A stretch of DNA of 64,000 nucleotides from assembly GCA_933228895.1 (NCBI GenBank), contig OW121854.1:135327926-135391925 (forward strand), read 5' to 3'. This document shows positions 12,103 through 23,430 of the stretch, piece by piece (positions within the stretch are counted from its first letter, which is position 1; each line of letters opens with the position of its first letter). The notes beneath the pieces are model-generated. The model made no database searches, was not told the origin of the DNA, and saw only the letters and a program-made list of their open reading frames with translations. Source of the DNA: Platycnemis pennipes (lineage: Eukaryota > Arthropoda > Insecta > Odonata > Platycnemididae). The position numbers were made by a program, and so were the translations under genes.

Positions 12103-14622
12103 TGCTGGAAATTTCACCTACTGTTTACAGTAGCCTATATGCTTTTTGGAACACTCTACTGTTTTCAGTAAGTCTACTGTAATCCCACTGTTTTCTACTG
12201 TTTACAGTAAGTCTACTGTACTGCTACTGTGTTCTACTGTTTACAGTAAGTCTACTGTACTGCTACTGCTTTCTACTGTTTGCAGTAATTCTACTGCACT
12301 GCTACTGTTTATGCAGATCCTACTGTTTACATTTGGTCTATTGTAAACCTATTGCTCATCACTGTGTGAATTAGGATAATTGCACACCTACTGCCTTTTT
12401 CTATGTACAGAAGGGCTGATGTACATTTAAACATCAATTATGCCCGGAAAGTACCATATTGAACAATAATAAATACATACATTCCACCAAAACAGTTAAA
12501 AAATATTATATTCCTTCATAAAAATGGATGTTGCGGTAGGCTATCAAGCTATGGTGTGACACTACCGGGGAACGGTTCCACATTGATAGGCCAGCAACAA
12601 TGACTGAAATAAATGACAGACTGGCCAAGATTCAGCCCCCTTACTGCATAACAAGGCTTCCAAGATCCCTTGCCGATAGGAAATTCTGGAAGGCAAATGA
12701 CTGGAGAAACTGGCTCCTTTTTAATACGGGCCGTTGACATTGGCCAAATGCCGGCTACCGATGCTGGCCCAATGTTGGAATGATAACGTTTGCCAGTGGT
12801 AAAACGAGACAACGCCTACAACAAAAAATCGTCATAACATAACTTTCAGGAACAACTCGAAAGCACCATGTACGATTGTAAACAAAAACAGCTTTATATT
12901 TAAATATTTATTGGCACTACTTCCAATTTAAATGATTGCATTCACTTGCCTATATAGCACACATTTGAAATACTATTACACGTTTCAGGTATTATCCAAC
13001 GCGACATGAGCCAAAGTCACACCACATGGCATGGGAATCAACACTTGCAATCGAGCTTGCTTCTTGCACAAAACTAAATTTTAAAAGGTTTATCTGGGTA
13101 TTCAGTAACCAAGGGTCTTTTAAAAGAAAAATGGTCCACTCAAAATGAACAGTAGATTTTTCGAAGAGAGCTCTTTGAAATTTCATCGAAAGTCATCACT
13201 GCACTGAGGAACTCACAAACACACTAAACATTTTCACGTTAATCGCAAAGTTGAATGGTGATTTGAGTTTTCAGTAGCTCAGGCCTAATGTCCCAATACG
13301 TTATTGATAGAACGTGCCTGTAAAAATAAATAAATGATGTCACTTATTATGTTAATAATCCAATGAAGACTATATGAAGGGCATATCTAAACAAAACATT
13401 GACAAATTCGTGAATTTTCTTCAGCAGTCTCGTTTTGTAAAGAAAAAATTTACTCACCGTCCCTTAATCGTCAATTCCAATTTTAATGTACGCTTCTATG
13501 GTGACGAACTTCATAAAAACGCTATGCTTCGAGATCAAATTCATTCCAGTTGCTTGCCTCCGAGTTGACTTTACATGATCGTATTATTCACAACCAAGAA
13601 CACTGTATAAGTGCAAGAACACGTATACAGTGTTCTCGTTCACAACCACCAAACATAGTAACAACCAAGGGTATCTACACAAATCACAGCTGCCATTTTG
13701 AATATAGAAGTGGTATAAGTCGATTAGCTCGATTAGCATTGCGATTATATCGATATAGTCGATACCTTACAAAGCCGCGAACAATTAAATGAATGTTCGG
13801 GATAAGTTGTTCATGTGCACCAAAGTTGTGATTTATCGTTAATGATAGCGCTCTAATTAAAAAAATAAGTCTTTAAACTGCAGTGTGTTTGAACGTATGT
13901 ACTTTGAATTACATCATTGAAAATCAAAATGCAATATGTAGTTTACGGACATGAACTTCTTGATCCTAGAATTTTATTTCTCGTATTAATATTTTAAAAA
14001 AGCAATGGTTTAAAGTTTAACTAGAACTTAATTGCCAGACCGTGCTGAATTTTTTTTATGGTTGTCAAAGAGATGAAAATTTAGTTTTTCGGCACATCGG
14101 CAATTCATGTGGCCATGATATGATTTTCGAGAATTCATGGAACTCATAAATGAAACATCGGGCCACAATCGTACCGATGTCGGCAATTTGTGTCGGCTAT
14201 GCTACTTGAAGTGTTGGCCCAATGTAGGCGAACTCGGCCATCCGTAGCCCTACGTCGGTTTGAGTCAGCAGTTAAGTTGGCCAACACAAAGCCAACTTTG
14301 GACCAACATCGGGCTGATAGTTGATGTTCATTGGGAAAGTTTTAGCCATCTGTAATGATCAGTTTAAAGGCAATGGCATTAATGTTAATTTATATTTAAA
14401 AAATTAATGTATGTCTATATGCTACATGGCCCCTGAACAGTAGAAACAGTAGAGTTCAGTTGGTTTATAGAAACCAGTACAAGTCAGTAGGCTACTGCAC
14501 CCATAACAGTAGAAAACAGTTGGGATCCAGTAGAGTGCATTAGAGTGCATTAGAGTGCAGTAGAGTTCAGTAGGAGTCAGTAGAAAAATCCTACTGAAAC
14601 CAGTAGACATTTTTAGCAGGGA
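12103..14622. mobile_element. DNA element with CCCTGCT termini and CTACTG/CAGTAG subterminal arrays
   Basis: The left end reads CCCTGCTGGAAATTTC (about 12,111) followed by repeated TCTACTGTTTACAGTAAG words to 12,330. The right end, reverse-complemented, reads CCCTGCTAAAAATGTCTACTG and is preceded by CAGTAG words from 14,430. These make imperfect terminal inverted repeats with matched subterminal arrays. No transposase frame is visible inside, so I infer a non-autonomous element. A second set of words (TTGGCC, GATGTTGG, CATCGG) at 12,700-12,790 and 14,080-14,335 inside it looks like another nested element, ending TTCATTGGG near 14,337. No clear target duplication is seen. Confidence 0.5.
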
Positions 14623-14899
14623 TTACTATGACTACATAAATAAAGTGGTCAATGAGAATACTTCTATATAAGTACGTTTTGTTTCACAGCAAATCAAATT
14701 CATGCTTATTTTCAGCACAATTTGTGAATATGCTAGCTAGCTTTAATTATAATTGCAGCTAGGGGTCAGCAACAGGATGTATGAAGTCTTAGAAAGTTTG
14801 AGAGATATGCTGCACACGCCAATCAGTTTTTCTGGTCATCATCAGCTACTGAACCCAAATTCAATTTGATAGAGCTCAGGTACTTCAAAACAATGGATA

Positions 14900-15650
14900 T
14901 ACCCACTACTACTGAGTAGTGTGTGTCATGTATACGAAACAGTTTTTGCTGATACTGCATTCTGGACATAATCTCTTTTTCCCCCTCAAAACTGGTTCTC
15001 CCCAAATAACACATTGGAGAATCAAAATCTTATTTGTATTTCGCTCAATGTACCCTAACATGAATGAGCCTGTAAAATTATTAGGGTTTTCATTGGCCAT
15101 GAGTTAACTTGGAATGAACTTAACATTGGTGTCTGTACAAAGCTGCCTAAATCATTGCAGCTTGTGAGGAAAATTAAGCCACTGAGACCAAATAATTACT
15201 TATATGATGCATACCATTCATATTATCATTCTCACATATTGTATGGCCTTGATCTATGAGGCAACTGAAGAGGTTTTAAAAAATATTTTACTCTACAAAA
15301 AAGGCTGTGAGATTAATAACAGGTGCTACTGTTTAAGATCACTGTCAACCACTTTTTATCATAAGTGGTATTATGAAAATATATGGTGAAAATGTATTTC
15401 AAGTGTTGATCAAGATCCACATGAAGGATATCCTAAACTTAATTATAAGGTCTGATGTGCACCAGTTTGATACAATAAATAGATTTAAAATGGACATAAG
15501 TTTTCATAGGCTTCCTAAATCTCAAAATAATATTTAAAGTAATAAGTTACATGAGACAGCCCAAAATATGGACATGCCTAAGTTAAAAAATACCAGTCAT
15601 TATGGATTTATTCCGTACAAGAATACTTTGATGGTGCATAAATGATCTTA
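14900..15650 (+). pseudogene. Decayed LINE reverse transcriptase C-terminal fragment
   Basis: Plus-strand frames broken by stops read AYHSYYHSHILYGLDL around 15,210-15,260 and then LQKRL near 15,300. This matches the post-catalytic region of jockey/CR1-type LINE proteins, where the usual form is AYxxxFxSHxxYGLxLWG followed by LQKRAVR. Downstream text such as DHCQPLF and the block near 15,480 fits the C-terminal tail of the same proteins. It is unrelated in sequence to LINE B and is an old copy. Confidence 0.5.
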
Positions 15651-15811
15651 GATGTAAAAGCACCCTAAATCCAAAACCTGATGTGTGGAATGTCTTAGGA
15701 AAGCAGGGCTAAGAAGTCACCAATTAAGCTATAGAAAATAATCTTTACATTTCTTTCTTGAAATCTTAAGGAATAATATATTATTACCTATAGGTATACC
15801 CATTTCAAGAA

Positions 15812-16042
15812 ATGTGGCTTATCGCCAGGTGTTGCAAGCTTAACAAAGTTGCAAATAATTTGCTGCAGGAAATGAAAAAACGAATTGCCTCCTGCTTTTC
15901 ATTATGCAAACCTCAGAATTTCTTAAAAATACTAGCTAAGAATTTAAGTTTCCATCTTCCATGTGAAATAGAATTCTTTCATTATTTTAATGACCAGATC
16001 CTATCATCCTCTTGTATGTTTTGTGCTGTAAATGGAATTTAA
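15812..16042 (+). CDS. Short unrecognised open frame
   Basis: A 76-codon frame with a Cys/Leu-rich composition and no domain that I recognise. It follows the LINE fragment and lies outside the left boundary of the hAT-type element at 16,211. It could be a chance frame. Confidence 0.12.
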   Translation: MWLIARCCKLNKVANNLLQEMKKRIASCFSLCKPQNFLKILAKNLSFHLPCEIEFFHYFNDQILSSSCMFCAVNGI

Positions 16043-16784
16043 TGTTATGCTATAATCATATGCAGTGGTCTGTCTCATGTAACTCTAATATAGCATGAGT
16101 TTCATGGCCCCTGTGTAGCCTCATAACCATTTATAACTGCTGTTGCTGATTGTAAAGAGTGTTACAGAAGAGGTCAAGCTTCAGGGTTACCCTAACTGTT
16201 TACCCGCCACCAGGGATGGGCATGATTCGTCTTCATGAATCACGAATCATGATTCGCGAATCACAAACTGTGATTTGTGATTTGGATCATTTCTCTTCGA
16301 CTCTTTTTTTTTAGTTGAGGTGATTCATGAGCCGAATTTTTGTGATGCAGCTCACGATTCACTGACGAATCACGAATTAATATCACTGATTTCACTGCTA
16401 GAAACGTACATCATTCTTTAACCGACAATTGCCGTGTAAGTATAAGTCAGAAGTGTAACACTTCTTAACACTGCAACACAGGTTAATGCAAACTTCAATA
16501 ATATATTTTACACTAAATTATACCTCTTCTACACGTCCGCCTGCGCTCAGCGTATTTGGCTCAGCCTGAACGTTGAGCCACCTTCCTTTCTACACGAAGC
16601 ACTTAAATCGATGCTTCGCTATCTGGTGCCGAAGTTTACAAATGACATTGTAAACACTCAACTAGACTGGCATAGAAAGCTATTGAGAGAATGAGGTAAT
16701 TCTACTGGTATATTATCACTTTCTATTATTCTTCTATTTTCTTATTATTCTTTTATATTCTTATTATATTTCTTTGATTGTCGA

Positions 16785-16895
16785 ACTGACAGATTCAGAA
16801 TGTCCTTTTTTCCTAATACAATTAGGGATATGAATAGTGTAAATATGTCCAATACGAGTGAATCAATGTATATCATAGGTAGCTGCATATTAATA
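16785..16895 (+). mobile_element. LINE B 3' fragment, left part (split by LINE A)
   Basis: This stretch matches the 3' coding end of the LINE B copy at 54,590-54,700 (GACAGATTCAGAATGTCC through GGTAGCTGCAT). It breaks off at TGCAT and resumes at about 22,072 (GTTGGTATAAGGACTTG). The two parts are contiguous in the other LINE B copies, so LINE A inserted between them. Confidence 0.8.
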
Positions 16896-19693
16896 ATAAG
16901 TTTATTACTCCATACACAAATAACATGTCAATAACAAAAGTGGAGTAATTTTAGGTGGCCTTGAAGGAGAACCTGTTTAAGGCTACCATAAAATAATAAT
17001 ACATACAATTTGCTTTGCTTAAAGATACATATTGCTCTTGTAGTGATGCCATAACAATCTCTTAACAATGTAAGTGCGTATCTTAAAAGCTACTTACTAA
17101 CAGTTTAATTACAACTCAATTACATTAGTTATTTACAACAATATTTGCTCTACACTTTCTTTAGTGAGAAGCCAAGAATGTACATTTTCCAAAAATTTTT
17201 TCACAGACTTAGAAGTAGTACATGACTGGGGTAATAGATTGTATACCTTAGGTCCTACATACAAAAAACATCTTTTGAACAACGTCAAATTTGGTTTTGG
17301 CAAGGGTATACTATTTTTTTATGCAGGGTAAATGGAGAAGGCAGGCACAGAAATATTTCAGAGTTACCACTTCTAGGATAAAAACACCGTAGAATCCTTA
17401 TAAATATATAGATGCCTCAATGGAAGCAAACGTAAATGAAGAAAAAGTGGAAAGGATCTTTCAAATCTGTTCTTTTTCAAAATAACACGAATAATTCTTT
17501 TTTGTAAAAAAACGGCAGGTTTTAAAGAGTTCAAATAAGCGCCACCCCAACAAAAAATTCCATAACTTAGTCTGGATTGTACTAAAGCGTTATAAATTAT
17601 TCTAAGGAAATTTAAAGGACACTTATTTCTGATGAAGTAAAAATTTGTCAATGTTTGTCGCATTTTATTTGTTAGACTATCAATATGTTGTTGCCACTTT
17701 AAGAATTCATCAATGGTTACTCCCAGGTATTTTAAACTGGAAACCCGTTCAATGGGCAAGCAGCTATTGCATGAAGTTATCGGACAGTTTTCTTCATGAT
17801 AATATAAAACCCAATCAAACTTGTACCTGTTGCATAAATTTTAACACATACATATATTTCGTTTTAGTTACACACATTTTCAATTTGTTGGAGGTAAACC
17901 AACGTCGCAAATTGATCAAATCAGACTGCATATCATATTTTACATCACCCCAGTTAATACCTTCATAATTTAAAGCGACATCATCAGCAAATGCTGTCAC
18001 ATGACCTCTAAAATTGAAATTACATAGATCGTTTATATAAACTAGAAATAGGACTGGACCCAAGACAGAGCCTTGTGGAACTCCAGAAGTTATCATATTG
18101 TAATTACTGTAAACATCACCAATTTTTACACTCTGCATTCTCGATGATAGATAACTGGTAAACCCTTTTAGTGGTATTCCTCGAATACCAGCCTTCTGAA
18201 GCTTAAAGGTCAGAATCTTTTGATCAATGGTATCAAAAGCCTTGCTAATATCAATAAATAGGCTGCCAGTGCGTCGATTTGAGTTTATAGCCTTGTAAAC
18301 ATGAGTAAAATAATTTTCTAGAGCATCTTCTGTCCCGTTTCCACTTAAAAAAACCATACTGATTTTTGCTGAAGAAGCAGTTTTTATTGAGAAATTTAAT
18401 TAATCTCGACTTGACTAGCTTCTCTATAATTTTTGAAAATATCGTCAGCAATGAAATTGGACGATAATTTAGTATACTTGATCGATCACCTTTCTTATGT
18501 AAGGGCATGCACCACCACCTTTTTCATCTCGTCAGGAAAAACACCAATGGTAAAACTTAGATTAAATATATGTGAAAGAATAGGAGCTAATTCATTAATA
18601 ACAAGTTTCAAAAGTTCACTGTTAATGTTGTCGTAACCAGGGGCTTTGCTAGCAGGAAAGGATCATACTAATATAGTTATTTCAGCAGGATCGACTGGTT
18701 CTAAGTACATAGATTCGAAGCTATGTGAATAATCTCAACACTCAGCGACAAATTCATCAATGCCACTGTCGTTACTATTATTATTACTATCGTAGGAGGA
18801 AACAAAATAGTCTTTAAATGCCCTAGCTATTTTAGAATGAGCAGATGTTATACTACCGTTTATTTCCAGGCAGATTTCATGGGGACTGAGTGGTATGCGG
18901 CGGGATATTTCCTGGAGTATTTTCCATTGCATTTTTGAGTTTCCGTTTGCTCCTTGAAATCTGTGCAAATAGTAGTTATTGGAAGCAATCCTAAATTCAT
19001 TTTTCAAATTATTTCTACAGTTTATAAATGCCTTTGCGAAACTTTCATTTAATGGATGGCGTCTATGCTTTTTGAGCAGATAGTTTTTCCTTTCAATAAG
19101 GTTTAGAAGATGACTAGTTATCCATGGCTTTAATTTTTTTTTGGTGTCGTTATTGTTGACTTTGATTCTTGATGCAGATATAGCACCTATTAGTAAGTCA
19201 TGAAATAACGAAAAAGCCTTTGATGCATCCACTTCGTTTACAACTGGACTCCAATCTACTTCAGCTATTTTGATTTTAAAATATTCATAGTCAATCTTAG
19301 TTTTGGCAGGAGTAGTCGTTAATTTTTCTTTGCATAATGGTTCTTTCACACAAATAGAACAGCGAATCAAAGAGTGATCGGTTATTGCTTCATGAAGCAC
19401 TTCTATTTGAAGGTCATGCGTGCACATTTTATATAAACTAGCGAACAGGTGATCAATGCAGTTAGCGGAGTGTCCTGTTACCCTAGTTGGCGAGTCAATC
19501 AGACACGCTAATCCTAAGGAGCTCATTAAGTTTAAGTAATGATCAGAATCATTAGAAGGTACCATAATATTTATGTTGACATCACCAATCACAATTACAT
19601 TACCTTTTAAACTATACATTAGCGGTTCAAATTCAGATAAAAATTGTGCTATCAGAAAATTTTGATCTCTATAGAGAGCAGTTAACTGTAATT

Positions 19694-19879
19694 CGAATTT
19701 TTCAAGTATTGAGGGTCACCTGGACAAAATCAGCAGTGACAGCTTGAATTACATTAGAGTAGCAATCAATTGTACTTTGCACATTTTTCGAATTTTTCAA
19801 GTATTGAGGGTCACCTGGACAAAATCAGCAGTGACAGCTTGAATTACATTAGAGTAGCAATCAATTGTACTTTGCACAT
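19694..19879 (-). repeat. 95-bp tandem duplication inside the LINE A endonuclease
   Basis: The segment starting CGAATTTTTCAAGTATT at 19,694 recurs at 19,789, with about 91 bases identical and a period of 95. Because 95 is not a multiple of three it shifts the ORF2 frame. The near identity implies a recent duplication compared with the rest of the element. Confidence 0.9.
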
Positions 19880-20044
19880 AAACAATAACACCTCTTGCTC
19901 GACTACTGCTACTGCATTGGGCAAAATATTTATAACCTTCCAATTTGTAATGGTGAAGTTCATGTTCACAAACCCATATTTCACTCAGGATGATTATACT
20001 CGGTAAATAAGAAAGGCCATGTAGACACGTTTCAAATAAATCAA

Positions 20045-20985
20045 AGTTTGATCTATCTACATCTACAAAATACCCTGCAAGCCATCACAAAGGTGTGTGG
20101 CAGGAGGTGATTTCTCACCAAACATGCACTACATATCATGCATAGAAAAGGAATAGTATGTATTAATATAGTAGTCAGAATTACACTATTTAAAAAAGAT
20201 AGAAATTGCAAAGCAAACATGCAAAAACATTCTGTTAGTAGGGTTAGCTTTAAGTACTCATACCAACATGCAGCTACCAATGCTATTCATTGCTACTCTC
20301 CGATAGGACATATTTACCATTATTCGTATCTCTAATTGTTCGAGGGAAAAAGGACATTTAGAATCGGTCGGTTCGGCAATCAATTTCCCTAATTTTATGA
20401 CTATGGTCCAGTCTGCCATAGTAAGTTGGGGTTCGTAAAGTATTTTTAACATCATCACTGAAAATATTGCCTTGGAATTTGTTTAAGAGATTAAGTCTAA
20501 ATTTCAACCTGCGATCTGATAATGATTCCCATTTCAATTCATTTAATAGACTGGTTACGCTAATATAATTATCGTATCGTCCCTTTACAAATCTTGCCGA
20601 TCTTCGCTGCACACGTTCAAGTTCATTACTTAGACCGATTTCGTAGGGATCCCATACACTGGCAGCATATTCCAAATGAGGTCTTACAAGGGAAAAGTAG
20701 CTGATTTCACGTACATGATCGTCACATTTACCCAATACTCTTTGGTGAAACCCAGTTTACGATTAACTTGACCCATTATTTCAAGTATATGTTTACCCCA
20801 GGAAAGATCATTTGTCAGTCTTATTCCAAGATATGTAATGGATTCCACGTTTGTTATTTCATTAGTACTTATTTTGTATGTGCTAGGAGGAGAACTATTC
20901 TTTTTCCAAAAATTCATTACTACACATTTTAAAAAATTTAATTCTAACTGCCATGTATCAAAGACTACGATCTTGATAAGACATT
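20045..20985 (-). mobile_element. LINE B fragment nested in LINE A
   Basis: This is a 5'-truncated minus-strand copy. It starts within the reverse transcriptase at DTWQLELN (about 20,980) and continues through WDPYEIGLSNELERVQRRSARF to the 3' tail at 20,045-20,110, where the complement reads GCAGGGTATTTTGTAGATG. It lies between QQNIRSL and the rest of the LINE A endonuclease. Flanks share ATCAAAG (20,038-20,046 region and about 20,957), a possible short target duplication. Coding is nearly identical to the copy at 53.4-54.9 kb. Confidence 0.85.
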
Positions 20986-21084
20986 GACAAAGACTTGTTC
21001 TGAGACTACGGATATTTTGTTGAACAATACATAATATACTGCTATGAAATAACTTAATATTGGTGTAATCTGACATTCTAAATT

Positions 21085-22023
21085 TTATAAAAAATTTAAA
21101 TCGTCCAAACTCGTCAAAACAAACACTGGTTCTTTCTCTGCTTTTCGCATTAAAACTTTACCTCCACGTATCCACAAATATTTATAGCCTTTCTCATTCT
21201 TAACAGCCCTTGCAGCATGCAGCACTTTTGTCCTCCCAGGTCAAAGGGCTTCGTTAATGTAGAGAGGGGTGGGTGTCACATAGAGGTTCAGGTGCCGTGT
21301 TGAGAAGTCCCTCTTTACTCTTCTTTTTGCCAGTAGATCTTCCTTGATGTGCTGACGGAGGAACTTAATGTGGATACCACACTGCCCACTTTCCGACTTG
21401 GGTTTGAAGCGGTAACAGCTGTCAATGTCGTCCGCTGTGACTATAACCCCCAACTCAGCCCCAATATTACTAATTATGCTCGGAAGGTCTTCGTTTTTTT
21501 GAAGTGGGTAACCGTGAATCTCGACTGAGTTTGCTAAACTGCGTTGCTCAAGGTCATCGGACTGTTTTGCAAGAAGCGCAATTTGCTTCTTCAGTGATCG
21601 ATTTTCACTTTCTAATAAGTCCATTCTAGCAAAGCTCTCATCGAATCGCTTACTATGAGCCTCAAGCACCGAAGATAAATCGTCCAACCGATCATAGAAT
21701 TTGTTAATCGAATCTCCAAGATCAGCCTCTGTTGACTTTAGATCAGCTTTGATTTCTTTAAAGAGATCTAAAACTGCATCTGATGGAAAGCTATGGGACG
21801 CACTTTTAATGGGTGTACAAGTTGATTCACTATTCATGCTAGATCTACGAACCATGGTGCACTCACTGCATCGCCAAACTTGCTTGCTGGCTTTATTGGC
21901 TTCAATGTCCTGTTTAGTAAGAGGATTATGTAAACAGTTTCCATGGAATTTGTTCCCACAATCGGAGCACTCTAATAATACTGTGTTACGCACTAACTTA
22001 CTGCAAATTTTGCAAGAACTCAT
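21085..22023 (-). pseudogene. LINE A ORF1: PHD finger, coiled coil, FP-like RNA-binding domain
   Basis: ORF1 starts at ATG 22,023. Residues 4-57 form a PHD-type zinc finger, with Cys pairs at 4/7, 19/22 and 54/57 and an HxxC at 27/30. Residues about 85-160 are heptad-rich and should form a coiled coil for multimerisation. Residues about 165-260 (ANSVEIHGYP through DLLAKRRVKRDFS) resemble the FP-type domain found in ORF1 proteins of CR1/jockey LINEs, which bind element RNA. An in-frame TGA at 21,243-21,241 ends the frame early. The text beyond it (KYLWIRGGKVLMRKAE) is the expected C-terminus and runs to a TAA at 21,085, nine bases before the ORF2 start. Confidence 0.8.
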
Positions 22024-22071
22024 TTCGGTAACATGAAAGTTTGGTTATTGTTGTTATATATATTGTGGTTA

Positions 22072-22338
22072 TTGTTAATCTGTTGGTATAAGGACTTGAA
22101 GGTAACCCAACTAACAGCATGTTTTTGCATGCTTACTTTGCTATATTTATTTGTTTTAATAATGAGGTTTAGACTAGTATATTATTACTAATCCTTTTTC
22201 ATGCATGAAGTAGCTTGCTTGCATGCATGTAGTAGCTTGCTTGCAATCATGCTTGTAGTGCATGTTTGGTAAAAATTCACCCCATGCCACACACCTTTAT
22301 GGTGACTTGGAGGGTATTATGTAGATGTACATAAGAAC
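22072..22338 (+). mobile_element. LINE B 3' fragment, right part with terminal tail
   Basis: This continues the fragment broken at 16,895. It contains TAAGGACTTGAAGGTAACCC, several GCATGCATGTAGTAGCTTGC words unique to this copy, and the family 3' tail (CACACACCTTTATGGTGACTT, then GGGTATTATGTAGATGTA). It ends near 22,338, followed by the right subterminal repeats of the hAT-type element. Confidence 0.8.
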
Positions 22339-22671
22339 TGGTAATTTATGATATTCAGTTAATCCACACTATCTACACAAGTGTTAATTAACGGGCGAAA
22401 AAATTGGTATAGGTTCACAATTATGGAAGCAATGTTCAGAATGTGACCATTACGTAGTGTTATTGTCATTCTGCAATAACACTATGATTCGTGATTCGTG
22501 AACCGCACGAATCATATTTAAAGGAAAAATCACATGTTTCATGATTCGAGATTTGAATCAAATTTCCAGCAGTGAATCGTGATTTGTGCTTCGAATCTAA
22601 TTTCCTTCAAAGATTCGTGATTCGTGACTCGAATCAATATTAGGTGATTCGTGCCCAACCCTGCCCGCCAC

Positions 22672-23430
22672 TAATCAGAGCTGATGTTTCATCTGTTACA
22701 GCTATGAAAAGCTAAAATTCTGAAATCTGGATGAAAATGACTACAACTAACATTGTTGAGGTTGATGGAAAATGTATTTTTGATGAAGCACCAGCTCAAT
22801 TTAAAAATGTATACCTAATGGCTAAGACAGCCTCCTTGTCAACTTCATGATAATGACTTGCATATAGTAATATACTACACCTAGGTACTTCAAAACAATG
22901 AAATATGGAAATTCAATTCAAACATAGATTTTGATGCATTATAATATATAAAGGGAGTAATTCGATGCATGATGCAACACACAAATTTCCTGCTAATGTG
23001 GTCATAAACATGCTTCTCAGTGAATAATGTGTATAACATGCATTTAAAAATCCTCCCAGTATTTAACTAAATCTACAGGTTGATGAGATCAGTCACTATA
23101 GAAGTGAAAAAAGGAATAAGGTCTGGATGAAGGTAACTGCAGTTAATCCATTGAGTGCTGCCATAGGTATGCATATCTAGGGAGTGCAAGAAATCATGGA
23201 AGGAAAAAACTACACTGCACATTCTTTTGAAGCTCCTATAAGAATACTCCTCTGAGGTGTTCCAAAGGAATATAGCTTTTCCTTAAGTTAAAAAATATCA
23301 AGGCTGCTCATCACACTGTATTTTAACTCATTCACGTAGTATCGATACTACGTGAATGATCATCACACACATTTGCCAAGTATTATTTCCATTTTCTATC
23401 TTACCTACTTAATTGTCCTTAACCACTGAG
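22672..23430. other. AT-rich stretch without recognisable gene
   Basis: There is only short, stop-rich sequence. ATTCACGTAGTATCGATACTACGTGAATG near 23,330-23,358 forms a perfect small palindrome but has no obvious partner. Nothing else was recognised. Confidence 0.5.

Larger units (their letters stand above)
17370..21076 (-). pseudogene. LINE A ORF2: APE endonuclease plus reverse transcriptase, broken
   Basis: The frame begins near 21,076, and the text QQNIRSLR is the usual N-terminus of APE endonucleases in LINEs. After the LINE B insertion the endonuclease resumes. The frame 19,619-18,735 holds GDVNIN, SANCIDHLF and ITDHSLI, containing the conserved Asp/Asn and the catalytic SDH-type His. 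Reverse transcriptase blocks follow: NYRPISLL (18,508-18,251), DISKAFDTID, SGVPQGSVLGPVLFLVYINDL and FADDVAL with the catalytic Asp pair (18,357-17,815). The C-terminal WGG-type region is at 17,759-17,373. The role is target-primed reverse transcription. Several frame changes, the insertion and the 95-bp duplication make it non-functional. Confidence 0.85.
16896..22071 (-). mobile_element. LINE A, near full-length CR1/jockey-type retrotransposon
   Basis: A minus-strand LINE runs from about 22,071 (5') to about 16,896 (3'). It has ORF1 (22,023-21,085) with PHD finger, coiled coil and an FP-like RNA-binding domain. ORF2 (21,076 to about 17,370) has an APE-type endonuclease and reverse transcriptase. 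A PHD-type ORF1 is characteristic of CR1-group LINEs. It interrupts a LINE B fragment and is itself interrupted by another LINE B fragment (about 20,045-20,980). A 95-bp tandem duplication in the endonuclease and a stop in ORF1 make it inactive. A target duplication could not be resolved. Confidence 0.8.
16211..22663. mobile_element. Non-autonomous hAT-type element with GAATCACGAATC subterminal repeats, host of a four-level nest
   Basis: The left end starts CAGGGATGGGCATGA at 16,211, and the right end reverse-complemented starts CAGGGTTGGGCACGA at 22,663. Both are flanked by the same 8 bases, CCCGCCAC (16,203-16,210 and 22,664-22,671). CAGGG-type ends with an 8-bp target duplication are diagnostic of the hAT superfamily. 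Inside both ends are many copies of GAATCACGAATC and GATTCGTGATTC, probably transposase-binding subterminal repeats. No hAT transposase is visible. Removing the LINE insertions leaves roughly 0.9 kb, so the element was non-autonomous and depended on a transposase elsewhere. Confidence 0.85.

Noticed and set aside
16617..16640. GCTATCTGGTGCCG as the missing partner of the 9,985 terminus
   Set aside because: The similarity is about 12 bases, has no subterminal array beside it and lies inside the hAT-type element. It is probably chance.
21701..22036. 111-codon plus-strand frame
   Set aside because: Antisense of the LINE A ORF1.
23330..23358. Perfect palindrome around TATCGATA as a recombination site
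   Set aside because: A lone short palindrome without a partner or flanking gene. No support for a function.
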